From NCBI GenBank assembly GCA_048296855.1, contig CP182631.1: a stretch of 64,000 nt of DNA; one strand, written 5' to 3'. A program made the translations under genes and the position numbers. The notes under the pieces are model-generated. The model ran no database searches, had not been told where the DNA came from, and was given only the letters and a program-made list of their open reading frames with translations. Source of the DNA: Pseudocolwellia sp048296855 (lineage in GTDB: Bacteria > Pseudomonadota > Gammaproteobacteria > Enterobacterales > Alteromonadaceae). Positions 33,980 through 43,180 of the stretch are shown in pieces; position 1 is the first letter of the stretch, and each line of letters opens with the position of its first letter.

Positions 33980-34522
33980 ATGTCTAAGCATGAAAAAAGT
34001 GCCTTTATTCCTTTATCTATTGCTGTGTTAACGGTTTCAGATACACGTGATGAATCTACCGACACCTCGGGCCAAACGTTGGTTGAACGAGTGACATCAG
34101 CAGGACATAACCTTGCCGCTAAAAAAATCGTAAAAGACGATGTATACCAATTGCGTTCAGTGGTATCTCAGTGGATAGCAGACGATAGCATTCACGCTAT
34201 TATTACTACAGGCGGCACAGGCTTTACCGAACGAGATAATACACCTGAAGCTTTATTACCTTTATTTGATAAAAACGTTGAAGGCTTTGGCGAAATATTT
34301 CGTGCTATTTCACTCACTGAAATTGGCACATCAACCATTCAGTCACGCGCCTTTGGTGGCATAGCCAATAAAACCGTTATTTTATGTGTACCGGGTTCAA
34401 CCAATGCGTGTAAAACAGCGTGGGACAAATTAATTGCGGAGCAACTTGATGCAAGCCATCGTCCTTGTAATTTTGTACCTCATTTAAACATATCAGCAGA
34501 ACAATGTGAGACTCGCCAGTAA
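33980..34522 (+). CDS. moaB: Molybdenum cofactor biosynthesis protein MoaB
   Basis: 180 aa, MogA/MoaB fold, adenylates molybdopterin before molybdate insertion by MoeA. Core motifs: VLTVSDTRDESTDTSGQTL (about 16-34), IITTGGTGFTERDNTPEAL (about 73-91) and LCVPGSTNACKTAWDKLI. The length and VHPH-type end (CNFVPHL) match MoaB rather than MogA. Its stop overlaps the moaC start (TAATG). Confidence 0.92.
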   Translation: MSKHEKSAFIPLSIAVLTVSDTRDESTDTSGQTLVERVTSAGHNLAAKKIVKDDVYQLRSVVSQWIADDSIHAIITTGGTGFTERDNTPEALLPLFDKNVEGFGEIFRAISLTEIGTSTIQSRAFGGIANKTVILCVPGSTNACKTAWDKLIAEQLDASHRPCNFVPHLNISAEQCETRQ

Positions 34523-35058
34523 TGACAGATAACCCTTCACAATCAGTATCGCTAAGCCATATTAATCAAAAAGGCGAAGCTAACATGGTAGACGTTACCG
34601 AAAAAGCGCTTACCTCTCGCACCGCAACGGCTCAAGGCAGAATAACCATGTCGGCGGCTACGTTAACTTTGATCACTCAAGGCGAAAATAAAAAAGGTGA
34701 TGTTTTTTCAGTTGCTCGTATTGCTGGTATTCAAGCCGCTAAAAAATGCAGTGACTTAATTCCTTTGTGTCACCCTCTTATGCTGACAAAAGTTAAAGTC
34801 GACTTTGATATTGATGAACAAAACAACCAAGTCATCGTTAATAGCCTGTGCCGTTTAACAGGCCAAACGGGCGTTGAAATAGAAGCATTAACCGCTGTTT
34901 CAGTGGCTTGCTTAACCTTATTTGATATGTGTAAAGCTGCCGATCCTTTTATGGAAATTCACGGCATTAAAGTATTAACAAAAGAAGGTGGAAAATCAGG
35001 AAGTTGGGAAGCTAAAGCCGAAATAGCGAATCAAACAGCTAAACAGGATAACTTATGA
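34522..35058 (+). CDS. moaC: Cyclic pyranopterin monophosphate synthase MoaC
   Basis: Converts the MoaA product to cPMP. 178 aa. The core AANMVDVTEKALTSRTATAQGRITMS-type stretch is near 18-44, LIPLCHPLMLTKVKVDFD (about 79-96) and LTGQTGVEIEALTAVSVACLTLFDMCKA (about 112-139) contain the active site Lys and His/Asp. The ATG overlaps the moaB stop by one base, and the end overlaps the moaD start (ATGA). Confidence 0.97.
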   Translation: MTDNPSQSVSLSHINQKGEANMVDVTEKALTSRTATAQGRITMSAATLTLITQGENKKGDVFSVARIAGIQAAKKCSDLIPLCHPLMLTKVKVDFDIDEQNNQVIVNSLCRLTGQTGVEIEALTAVSVACLTLFDMCKAADPFMEIHGIKVLTKEGGKSGSWEAKAEIANQTAKQDNL

Positions 35059-35303
35059 TCAAAGTCAGCTTTTTTGCCGCATTAAGAGAACAACTCAATT
35101 GCAATGAAACACAGCTTAACGTATCTGAACCTATTACAGTAGAACAAGCAAGAGTGTTATTGGTTGAGTCGCACCCCGAATGGGAACAACATCTAAAAAA
35201 CAACTCGCTTTTAACAGCAGTAAACCACGACCTTGTGGATGATAATTTTATTGTAAAGCCAAATGACGAGTTAGCATTTTTCCCACCCGTTACTGGCGGT
35301 TAA
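35055..35303 (+). CDS. moaD: Molybdopterin synthase sulfur carrier subunit MoaD
   Basis: 82-aa ubiquitin-like protein whose C-terminal Gly-Gly (PPVTGG) is adenylated by MoeB and thiocarboxylated to carry sulfur. VSFFAALREQLNC at the N-terminus is typical. Overlaps moaC by 4 nt and sits 4 nt before moaE. Confidence 0.95.
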   Translation: MIKVSFFAALREQLNCNETQLNVSEPITVEQARVLLVESHPEWEQHLKNNSLLTAVNHDLVDDNFIVKPNDELAFFPPVTGG

Positions 35304-35307
35304 GTCT

Positions 35308-35787
35308 ATGTTAAAAACTAATACAAACATCCACTTAAATGATCGTATTGTTATTCAAACTCAAGATTTCAGCCTAAGTGAAGAAGTTAACTTATTAGAA
35401 GAAAACAATAACGAAGACGGTGCCGTGGTTACCTTCTGTGGTCGTGTAAGAAATAACAATTTAGGATTAGATGTAAAAGGATTGACCCTTGAGCATTACC
35501 CTGGAATGACAGAAAAATCATTACAGAAAATTGTACTTACCGCCCGCAAAAAATGGGAGCTAGGCCGAGTAACCGTTATCCATCGTGTGGGTAAACTATT
35601 CATTGGCGAACAAATTGTATTTGTTGGGGTTACCAGTAAACATCGCGGTAATGCCTTTGCTGCAAACGAATTTATTATGGATTTCCTCAAAGTAAAAGCT
35701 CCTTTTTGGAAAAAAGAACTCACCTCAGAAGGTGAAAAATGGTTAGACGCAAAGTCGTCAGACACCAATAAAGCACAAGAGTGGTAA
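35308..35787 (+). CDS. moaE: Molybdopterin synthase catalytic subunit MoaE
   Basis: 159 aa; forms a 2:2 complex with MoaD and makes molybdopterin from cPMP. Motifs: GAVVTFCGRVRN (about 37-48), LEHYPGMTEKSL, VIHRVGKLFIGEQIVFVGVTSKHRG (about 95-118) and FLKVKAPFWKKE, which holds the catalytic lysine. The neighbour modA begins 1 nt after its stop. Confidence 0.96.
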   Translation: MLKTNTNIHLNDRIVIQTQDFSLSEEVNLLEENNNEDGAVVTFCGRVRNNNLGLDVKGLTLEHYPGMTEKSLQKIVLTARKKWELGRVTVIHRVGKLFIGEQIVFVGVTSKHRGNAFAANEFIMDFLKVKAPFWKKELTSEGEKWLDAKSSDTNKAQEW

Positions 35788-35788
35788 C

Positions 35789-36577
35789 ATGAGTAAGTGG
35801 CTACGTACCTTATATAAAAGCACTCTATGTATGAGTATTTTTATTTGTTTTTTCACAGCAACAACAAGCTACGCTAAAAGCAAACCGCTACGAGTTGCCG
35901 TATCATCAAACTTTGCTCCGGTATTAACTCAACTTGCCCCAGCTATTTTTAATGAAACTAATATAACGATCGACATAATCAGTGGTTCTTCAGGTACTCT
36001 TTACCAGCAAATAATTCATGGGGCGCCTTACGACATGTTTTTATCTGCTGATGACATTCACCCACAGAGATTAGCGTCTGAATCGTTTATTGTAAAAAAT
36101 AGCCTGCAAACTTATGCCGTAGGCCAACTCGCATTTTGGTCTGCCGATAAAAGCTTTAACCCTCAGCAAAGCCTCCCTAATTTATTGAATGAATATCTTA
36201 TTAATTCATCAAAAATAGCAATAGCTAATCCTAATACGGCACCTTACGGGCAGCGTGCTTTAGAAACCTTAAACTCATTAGACTTATGGGAAAAATTTAA
36301 AGATAAAACCATTACTGGCATTAACGTCAATCAAACGTTTCAACAAATTAGAAGCCACGCTGTAACTGCTGGATTTATTGCATTAAGCCAATTAAAACTG
36401 AATAACTTACACGGAATTGTTGTACCTGAAGACCTTTATTCTCCTATAAAACAACAACTGGTTATTTTAAAAAATAGTAAAAAAATAGCAGATGCTAAAA
36501 AATTAGCGCTATTTATTCAAACACCGGCTATTCAAAAAATCATTGCGAGTTACGGTTACAAAGCAGCAAGCTTATGA
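35789..36577 (+). CDS. modA: Molybdate ABC transporter periplasmic binding protein ModA
   Basis: 262 aa with signal peptide (about 1-29, ending TTSYA) and the oxyanion-binding fold: VAVSSNFAPVL, SGSSGTLYQQI (SxG-type anion site) and IANPNTAPYGQRALETL. Binds molybdate or tungstate in the periplasm and passes it to ModBC. Directly follows moaE in the same operon, linking metal uptake with cofactor synthesis. Overlaps modB by 4 nt. Confidence 0.94.
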   Translation: MSKWLRTLYKSTLCMSIFICFFTATTSYAKSKPLRVAVSSNFAPVLTQLAPAIFNETNITIDIISGSSGTLYQQIIHGAPYDMFLSADDIHPQRLASESFIVKNSLQTYAVGQLAFWSADKSFNPQQSLPNLLNEYLINSSKIAIANPNTAPYGQRALETLNSLDLWEKFKDKTITGINVNQTFQQIRSHAVTAGFIALSQLKLNNLHGIVVPEDLYSPIKQQLVILKNSKKIADAKKLALFIQTPAIQKIIASYGYKAASL

Positions 36578-37290
36578 TAGAAAATTCTTTATTCGAAAAT
36601 AGCGATTTAATCGCTTTATTCACCACATTAAAAATGGCCTTTGTCACCACGATTATACTCATGGTAATAGGTACACCATTAGCGTGGTATTTAGCAAAAA
36701 TGAAGAGCCGCTATAAAATTGCCATTGAAGCCATTATTGCCTTACCTATTGTACTACCGCCTACCGTATTAGGCTTTTATTTACTTATTGCCTTTTCGCC
36801 ACAACATTTACCTGGGCAGCTTTGGCAAAGTATTACAGGCCAACAACTTGCTTTTAGTTTTAGTGCTATTGTTATAGGTTCTATTTTTTATTCATTACCT
36901 TTTGTTGTTCAGCCCTTACAAAAAGCCTTTGAACAGTTAGGCGACGATGTTCTTGAAGCAGGTGCTATGCTAGGAGCTAATGCGCTCGATAGATTTTTTA
37001 CACTTGTACTACCTATCACTAAAGCCAGCTTTATTACCGCAGCCAGTTTAGGTTTTGCTCATACAGTCGGTGAATTTGGTATTGTGCTTATGATAGGTGG
37101 CAACATATCAGGTGAAACTAAAGTGCTCTCTATTGCCTTATTTGAACATGTTGAAGCCTTTAATTACGCTAAAGCCCATTTACTTGCCGGTAGTTTACTT
37201 ATAGGTTCTTTCGTTGTGCTGGGGCTTATTTATTTATTAAATTATTCTAAGCCCACTACGGTACATACTAAAAACGAAGTAAATAACTAA
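36574..37290 (+). CDS. modB: Molybdate ABC transporter permease ModB
   Basis: 238 aa inner membrane permease with about six membrane segments. The EAA-loop region that contacts ModC is in EAGAMLGANALDRFFTLVLPI, and the typical ModB stretch GEFGIVLMIGGNISGETKVLSI follows. Overlaps modA (ATGA) and modC (TAATG). Confidence 0.96.
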   Translation: MIENSLFENSDLIALFTTLKMAFVTTIILMVIGTPLAWYLAKMKSRYKIAIEAIIALPIVLPPTVLGFYLLIAFSPQHLPGQLWQSITGQQLAFSFSAIVIGSIFYSLPFVVQPLQKAFEQLGDDVLEAGAMLGANALDRFFTLVLPITKASFITAASLGFAHTVGEFGIVLMIGGNISGETKVLSIALFEHVEAFNYAKAHLLAGSLLIGSFVVLGLIYLLNYSKPTTVHTKNEVNN

Positions 37291-38420
37291 TGAATAATAT
37301 ATTGAAGGAGCTTAGCTTCAATTTTAATAGCCAGTTTGATGGTTTTGCTCTATCGGTAAAGCAAACACTTCCAACGAAAGGTATTACAGGTATTTTTGGC
37401 CATTCAGGTTCAGGTAAGTCTACCCTGCTTCGGCTTATATCTGGTTTAGAAAATTCAACAACAGGTCAACTATCCTTAAATGGGAACGTTTTATTCGACT
37501 CAGATCATAAATTAAATATCAAGCCCGAAAAAAGACGCATAGGTTTAGTATTTCAAGACTCTCGTTTATTTCCGCATTTAAATGTACAACAAAACTTAGC
37601 ATATGCGCATAAACGTTGTTTGCATAAGCAACTCAACATCGATGATATTATTGATTTAACACAGCTAACACCTTTACTTCACAAAAAGGTTACCTTGTTA
37701 TCTGGTGGTGAGAAACAAAGAGTTGCAATAGCAAGAGCCGTATTGTCAGAACCCGAGTTGTTATTATTAGATGAGCCATTAAGCGCGTTAGACAATCAAA
37801 ATAAAGCCTTGATGATCACCCTATTACTCAATGTTCAACGTACTTTAAATATTCCTATGTTATACGTAAGTCATAGCTTAGCTGAATTACAACAAATTGC
37901 AGATAACTTACTTGTGATGAAACAAGGTAACATTCAACACTTCGGGCCAATTCACCAAATTATTCATACTTTAAATAACACTAAAGAAACGCTACAACAA
38001 ACCAGCTTATCGTTAATAGTGAAAGAGCATTTACCTGAATACGGCTTAACGTCTTTACAGCTAACAACCGATATCGTTATATATTTACCATTACAATCTA
38101 ACACTACCAGTACTAACGCTGTTAATGATAAAACCTTAACGCCGAAAAAAACACGCTGTTATATAGCCGCTAGCGATATTAGTATTAGCCGACACGAAGC
38201 AACAGACTCTTCAATTGTTAATCATTTTCAAGCTAAAATATTGAATATACAACCACAAAATAACACCGTATTAATTACCTTAACTTGCGCAGAGCAAGTA
38301 TTTTATTCTTCTATTAGTTTATGGTCTGCAGAACGTTTATCGCTAAGCCTGCATGATCTCGTTTATATTCAATTTAAAGCCAGTGCAGTGCACAGCTTAG
38401 CGGATATTGGAGAGCTTTAA
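37290..38420 (+). CDS. modC: Molybdate ABC transporter ATP-binding protein ModC
   Basis: 376 aa. The ABC domain shows Walker A GHSGSGKST (about 38-46), the signature LSGGEKQRVAIARA and Walker B LLLLDEPLSALD. A C-terminal MOP/TOBE domain (about 295-375) is typical of ModC and binds molybdate for feedback on transport. Ends 1 nt before the moeB start, so coupled translation is likely. Confidence 0.95.
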   Translation: MNNILKELSFNFNSQFDGFALSVKQTLPTKGITGIFGHSGSGKSTLLRLISGLENSTTGQLSLNGNVLFDSDHKLNIKPEKRRIGLVFQDSRLFPHLNVQQNLAYAHKRCLHKQLNIDDIIDLTQLTPLLHKKVTLLSGGEKQRVAIARAVLSEPELLLLDEPLSALDNQNKALMITLLLNVQRTLNIPMLYVSHSLAELQQIADNLLVMKQGNIQHFGPIHQIIHTLNNTKETLQQTSLSLIVKEHLPEYGLTSLQLTTDIVIYLPLQSNTTSTNAVNDKTLTPKKTRCYIAASDISISRHEATDSSIVNHFQAKILNIQPQNNTVLITLTCAEQVFYSSISLWSAERLSLSLHDLVYIQFKASAVHSLADIGEL

Positions 38421-38421
38421 C

Positions 38422-39168
38422 GTGCTTACTCAAAAAGAACAACTCAGGTATAGCCGGCAAATCATGCTAAAAAACATAGGGGAAGAAGGCCAAATAGCCC
38501 TTCGCAATGCCAATGTGATGATTGTGGGTATGGGAGGCTTAGGCAATCCTGTTTCTCTTTATTTAGCCGCGGCAGGCATTGGCACATTATTTATAGCCGA
38601 TGGCGATACGGTTGATATTACCAACCTACAAAGACAAATATTATTTACCGAAAACGATATTGATCAAAACAAAGCTGATACCGCCGCTGAAAAACTTCAG
38701 CAGCATAACAGCGATGTAACAATTGAAGTGATTGATGAAATGCTGGATAACGAATTATGCGACTATTATGTTCCTAAAATGGATGTAGTGATTGATTGTA
38801 GCGACAACATTCAAACACGCTATTTGGTTAATCAATATTGCGTTACTCATAAAGTCCCTTTAATTGTAGGTGCTGCCACTGGGTTTGATGGCCAACAACT
38901 CGTTGTAGATCCTCGTAATGACGAAAGCGCTTGTTATCAGTGCTTATTTCCAGAAAGTAAAAAAGCACCTGAAAACAACTGCCAAACTATAGGTATTGTT
39001 GGGCCAGTATTAGCTATTGTGGCCGGTATGCAATCATTACAAGCTATAAAGTTACTGACAGGCAATACAATACACATTAATCAGCTAAATTTGTTTGATG
39101 GTTTATCGAACCAATGGCAACAATTTAAAATAAAAAAACAAAGCAATTGTAAAGTCTGTGGTAACTAA
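38422..39168 (+). CDS. moeB: Molybdopterin-synthase adenylyltransferase MoeB
   Basis: E1-like enzyme that adenylates the MoaD C-terminus. 248 aa from a GTG start (MLTQKEQLRYSRQIMLKNIG); a TTG 15 nt upstream would extend it but GGAG is spaced 9 nt from the GTG. The nucleotide motif is VMIVGMGGLGNPVSLYLAAAGIG, the adenylate site DCSDNIQTRYLVNQYC, and zinc cysteines are in CYQCLFP and CKVC (end). Last gene of the operon; a terminator follows. Confidence 0.93.
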   Translation: MLTQKEQLRYSRQIMLKNIGEEGQIALRNANVMIVGMGGLGNPVSLYLAAAGIGTLFIADGDTVDITNLQRQILFTENDIDQNKADTAAEKLQQHNSDVTIEVIDEMLDNELCDYYVPKMDVVIDCSDNIQTRYLVNQYCVTHKVPLIVGAATGFDGQQLVVDPRNDESACYQCLFPESKKAPENNCQTIGIVGPVLAIVAGMQSLQAIKLLTGNTIHINQLNLFDGLSNQWQQFKIKKQSNCKVCGN

Positions 39169-39177
39169 ACAAGAAAA

Positions 39178-39211
39178 AGCCCTTAGCTTAATGTAATAAG
39201 TTAAGGGCTTA
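39178..39211. terminator. Bidirectional terminator between moeB and rmf
   Basis: Stem AAGCCCTTAGCTTA / TAAGTTAAGGGCTT (one G-T pair) with a 6-nt loop. On the rmf strand it is followed by TTTTTC, on the moeB strand by a weaker T-rich stretch. Confidence 0.85.
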
Positions 39212-39249
39212 ATTCGTTTTAAAATTAATGTTTTGTTACGACAAGTTAG

Positions 39250-39423
39250 TTATTTAAATAATCCAGTGCTTCTATCGGAAACCGCTTCTCTCCATCCTCC
39301 TAACCATTCCGATCTAGCGTTGATACTCTGGTAAGGACATTTTTCCTTTGCTTTGCCATTAAGGCCTGCTTGATAACCGTTAGCATGTGCTCTTCCTAAA
39401 CGATCCCTTTTTTGTCTTCTCAT
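39250..39423 (-). CDS. rmf: Ribosome modulation factor RMF
   Basis: 57 aa, too short to be picked up by a typical length cutoff. MRRQKRDRLGRAHANGYQAG (1-20), CPYQSINARSEWLGGWREAV and the basic composition match E. coli RMF, which drives dimerisation of 70S ribosomes to 100S hibernating particles in stationary phase. GAGGT is 8 nt before the ATG. Convergent with moeB; the shared terminator is downstream. No strong promoter could be named upstream (39424-39730). Confidence 0.95.
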   Translation of the reverse strand: MRRQKRDRLGRAHANGYQAGLNGKAKEKCPYQSINARSEWLGGWREAVSDRSTGLFK

Positions 39424-39730
39424 GAACTACACCTCTTAACCATTTGATAATAAAAATAAAATAATATATCTAGCGGTCGAAACTTAACTTCAGTCGACAA
39501 TTAATTCTCGACCAAACCTAGTTAGAATGCAAGAGGATAAAGGTTACAAATGGGCGCAAAAAATGCTTAAAACAAGAATAAAAAACGGCTCAAAAAAACT
39601 AAAAATGACTTTTATATTACAAAACAGCTTCTTAATAAAAGTGTAATATTCCAATAGGCAATAATAATAAAATTAATATAAACATTTGGTTTATAAAAAC
39701 TCATTTTTCAATTAAAAAATCGCACACAAA
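39424..39730. other. Upstream region of rmf
   Basis: About 307 bases, AT-rich, no credible ORF. It holds the promoter region of rmf (minus). A few TCGA-containing blocks (GGTCGA, GTCGAC, TCGACC) between 39476 and 39514 stand out, but I see no known motif. Confidence 0.4.
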
Positions 39731-40690
39731 TTAACTTGTATAATAACTATCTAGTGTATTAATAAATGTTGCGAGCATATCTTGCGGTAAATTATTAATA
39801 CCTGCTGCACCTGCTCTACCACCACCGGTTGGAAACTGAATGCATACTTCATCAGCACCTTGCTTGTTATTTAAAGGGGCTCTAACACTTACGGTATAAG
39901 TATTATCTGCGTTCAATGTAATAACAGCATGGGCTTTATTTGGCGACTGGTTAGCTAAGTCATTACCAAAAACACCACTAACACGCCTAGCCCAAGGTTC
40001 ATCGTCTAACTGAACCACTTTACTTATGTCGCTATCAGCCAGTACCTTCGCAGTTAAGGCTTTTTGCATATCGGCTTGATAGGCTTTTTCTAATTGGTGG
40101 AATATAGAACCTTCTTCCTTAATTAACGTAAGAGGATCAGGGTAAGCTAACAAGGCTTTATAAAGATCCGCTGGATGAAAATGTAAATCATCAACATCAC
40201 GCCCATAGCCGTTGTAGTTAATGTAAATACCAAGGGCTTTTAGCTGTTCTTGCTGGCCTTTAGATAAACCGACACTTTCAGCTAATGTAATAGCCGATTG
40301 AGTCATGTTATCGCCAAAAGCAGCAGCAACAGCCCAATTCACGTATGCGCCTTTTAAATAGTCATTAACAAGTAAACTGGTGCAAGTATTCGCATCGGTA
40401 TTAATTAAGGTAGTTAAATGTTCTGAACGAGGAATATCGCCAGCACGATGATGATCAATATAAAACACTTCCGTATTATTTTCTAAATGTAACTTAAGCG
40501 CTTCAACGTTCTTTTCAAGAGAAATATCAAGCACGGTAATAGAATCAGCAGCGGTAACATCAACTTGTTTTAATAAGCTAATATCGCGTTTAACACCTGT
40601 TATTAACGTGGATTCTTTCGGCTGGGCTAATCGTAATTGAACCAGTGCAATAATGCCGTCTGCGTCACCATTAAATACATCAAAATGCAT
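39731..40690 (-). CDS. DHH family phosphoesterase
   Basis: 319 aa from MHFDVFNGDADGIIALVQLR; I start here (ATG 40688-40690) because GAGGA lies 9 nt upstream, although the frame extends 23 codons further. The DHH motifs are GDADG (8-12), LDIS (D55), IDHH (D79-H81), and GDN near 135; a DHHA1-like C-terminus ends with PTGGGRAGAAGINN, a nucleotide-binding GGGH-like loop. The superfamily includes NrnA-type nano-RNases and pAp phosphatases. It lies 46 nt after cysC, so removal of pAp from PAPS use is a plausible role (inferred). Confidence 0.8.
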   Translation of the reverse strand: MHFDVFNGDADGIIALVQLRLAQPKESTLITGVKRDISLLKQVDVTAADSITVLDISLEKNVEALKLHLENNTEVFYIDHHRAGDIPRSEHLTTLINTDANTCTSLLVNDYLKGAYVNWAVAAAFGDNMTQSAITLAESVGLSKGQQEQLKALGIYINYNGYGRDVDDLHFHPADLYKALLAYPDPLTLIKEEGSIFHQLEKAYQADMQKALTAKVLADSDISKVVQLDDEPWARRVSGVFGNDLANQSPNKAHAVITLNADNTYTVSVRAPLNNKQGADEVCIQFPTGGGRAGAAGINNLPQDMLATFINTLDSYYTS

Positions 40691-40736
40691 GAATTTTCTT
40701 CCTCTTTCTACCAAGCTTTTATTTAAGCAAACAAGC

Positions 40737-41339
40737 TTACTGAATAAATTGATTATCAATTAAATGTTGCACGATTTGCTCAGCACATTCTTTAATTGAT
40801 TTTTCATCAGTTTTCACATGAATTTCTGGAGCACTTGGCACATCGTAAGTTGAATCTATTCCCGTAAAGTCTTTAATTTCACCTGCGCGGGCTTTTTTAT
40901 ATAAGCCTTTAGGATCACGCTGTTCACACACGGCAATAGGCGTATCAATATAAACTTCCATAAACTCACCTTGCTCAAGCATCTCACGCGCCATCGTTCT
41001 ATCAGCAGCAAAGGGTGAAATAAAAGCAGTTGAAACAATTAAACCCGAATCAACAAACAGTTTAGCGACTTGGCTAATACGGCGAATATTTTCAACACGG
41101 TCTTCATCACTAAAACCTAAATCACCATTTAAACCATGACGAACATTATCACCATCAAGTAAATAACTGTGGCATCCTCGCTCAAATAATAAGGCATCAA
41201 CGGCATTAGCAACGGTAGACTTACCAGAACCACTTAAGCCTGTGTACCATAGTAAGCATGGTTTTTGATTTTTTTGCGCTGAACGCTGCTCTTTAGTGAT
41301 ATTTTGTTCGTGCCAAACGGTATTTTCTGTTTTCATCAT
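40737..41339 (-). CDS. cysC: Adenylylsulfate (APS) kinase
   Basis: Phosphorylates APS to PAPS in sulfate assimilation. 200 aa. P-loop GLSGSGKST (34-42), DGDNVRHGLNGDLGFSDEDRVENIRR (about 60-86) for APS binding and FISPFAADR and KARAGEIKDFTGIDSTYDVP complete the set. Last-but-one gene of the cysD-cysN-permease-cysC-DHH cluster. Confidence 0.97.
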   Translation of the reverse strand: MMKTENTVWHEQNITKEQRSAQKNQKPCLLWYTGLSGSGKSTVANAVDALLFERGCHSYLLDGDNVRHGLNGDLGFSDEDRVENIRRISQVAKLFVDSGLIVSTAFISPFAADRTMAREMLEQGEFMEVYIDTPIAVCEQRDPKGLYKKARAGEIKDFTGIDSTYDVPSAPEIHVKTDEKSIKECAEQIVQHLIDNQFIQ

Positions 41340-41392
41340 TCTTCTCTATATTCTATGTAGATATTTAGTCTAATCATTGCGCTTAAGTCGCT

Positions 41393-43120
41393 TTAAAAAG
41401 GAAATACCCAAGGTAACATGGCTAATACAACCACACTATATGTAATAGAAACGGGTAAACCAAATTTTACAAAATCAGTTAATGTATATTCACCTGCGTT
41501 GTACACCATAATATTGGTTTGATAGCCATATGGACTCATAAAACTGCCGCTTGCCGCAAAAGCTACTGCCATAACAAAAGGTAACGGACTTACACCTAAC
41601 CCGACACTCATGCTGTAAGCAATAGGAAACACTAAAGCAGCTGCCGCAGTATTGGTAATAATTTCGGTTAATAACAAGGTGATAATAAAAACTAAAATCA
41701 GTGCGACATAATGGCTTTGACCTTGTAACAAGCCTTCTATGCCATTGGCTAATAGACTAATAACACCACTATTTTCTAACGACTTCGCCAAAGTTAACGC
41801 GCCAAGTACTATCATCCATATTTCTAATGGGAAGCGACGTTTTATTTCGTTTACTGTTAAACAGCCCGTGAAAATAAGTAAGGCAATATAAAAAATCAAA
41901 CACGTTACTAACGATACAGGCGTAAGTGCTGATGCTGCTATTGTAACTAAAAAACCACCAACCGTTAAAGAATCACGCCAGCCACTCAACATATTTTCTG
42001 GTTGATGGCCTGACAAAATATAAAAGTTTTTTGATAAGTTGGTGCGAGAACTAAAGTCGCTACCTACGGCTAAAATTAGAAAGTCGCCCGATTGAAGAGT
42101 AATTTCACCTAGCTTACCTGATAAGGTAGAGCCTTCTCTTCTTATCGCCACAACAGCAGCGTCGAATCGTGCTCTAAAGCCTGCGCTTTTTAATGTTTTA
42201 CCTATTACGGCTGAATCAGGTTTTATTAAAACTTCGGTTAAGTTTTCACGTAGTAAACCATCTTGTTCTGCAAATAGCGTTAAGCCGTCAAACTGCTGAA
42301 GAGTTAATACTTTAGATATATCACCACTAAAAATAAGCTTATCTTTGGCTTGCACCACTTCATCAGGACTTACAGGAGAAAGTAATCGTCCATTACGTAC
42401 TAGCTCAACTAAAAATAACGAGTCTAAATTTCTTAAACCATTTTCTTCAATGCTTTTTCCTACCAGTTTTGATTCTAAGCTAACTCTGGCTTCAACTAAG
42501 TATTCGTTGGTTGAAAGCTCTTGCAGCTCCATATCAGGTAAAGTATTAATACGTAAAAAAATCACCAGTAAACATACAGATAAGGCACACACACCAATAA
42601 TAGTAAAATCGAAAAAACCTAAACTCTCATGACCTTGATCAATCAACATACTGTTTACGATCAAGTTAGTAGATGTTCCTACTAAAGTTAATGTGCCACC
42701 TAAAATTGCAGCAAAAGATAAAGGAATTAACAACTTACCGGGGTTAACCACTTTGTTATTTTTAATAGTGGAAATAAGCGAAGCAACAACAGCCGTATTA
42801 CTCATTAATGCTGACGATAACGCCGTACCAATTAAGGTTTTAACTGAAGAAGCAAATGGAGAACCACTGATCATAGAAGTCGATAAGCGGCGTAATACAC
42901 TGGTTCGTTCGAAGGTAAAAGAACATAAAACCAATAAAATGAGAGTGACTAACCCCGGATTAACCGCATTAGCAAGAATGTCTTCATAAGAAACAAAAGA
43001 TACACCTAAACACACCAGCATAGTTGCAGAGAATACGCGTTCAGGTACATGTTGAAACTTTACTAGGCCGGCAAAGGTTGCTATAAAAATAGCAACCATT
43101 AACCATTGAGATACGTCCAT
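41393..43120 (-). CDS. SLC13/DASS family anion permease with TrkA-C domains
   Basis: 575-aa inner membrane protein. Two membrane halves (about 1-185 and 385-575) flank a soluble middle with two TrkA-C-like domains (about 205-290 and 290-375: VSLESKLVGKSIEENGLRNLDSLFLVELVRNG and ALTEVLIKPDSAVIGKTLKSAGFRARFDAAVVAIRREG). This is the YfbS/SLC13-like sulfate or divalent anion transporter class. Its position between cysN and cysC suggests sulfate uptake, replacing CysTWA; substrate is inferred from context. Confidence 0.8.
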   Translation of the reverse strand: MDVSQWLMVAIFIATFAGLVKFQHVPERVFSATMLVCLGVSFVSYEDILANAVNPGLVTLILLVLCSFTFERTSVLRRLSTSMISGSPFASSVKTLIGTALSSALMSNTAVVASLISTIKNNKVVNPGKLLIPLSFAAILGGTLTLVGTSTNLIVNSMLIDQGHESLGFFDFTIIGVCALSVCLLVIFLRINTLPDMELQELSTNEYLVEARVSLESKLVGKSIEENGLRNLDSLFLVELVRNGRLLSPVSPDEVVQAKDKLIFSGDISKVLTLQQFDGLTLFAEQDGLLRENLTEVLIKPDSAVIGKTLKSAGFRARFDAAVVAIRREGSTLSGKLGEITLQSGDFLILAVGSDFSSRTNLSKNFYILSGHQPENMLSGWRDSLTVGGFLVTIAASALTPVSLVTCLIFYIALLIFTGCLTVNEIKRRFPLEIWMIVLGALTLAKSLENSGVISLLANGIEGLLQGQSHYVALILVFIITLLLTEIITNTAAAALVFPIAYSMSVGLGVSPLPFVMAVAFAASGSFMSPYGYQTNIMVYNAGEYTLTDFVKFGLPVSITYSVVVLAMLPWVFPF

Positions 43121-43180
43121 TAAAAAGAGCCTTTGGTGTATAAATTATAATAATTCATAGAGTCTAGCTCTTTAAAAGGG

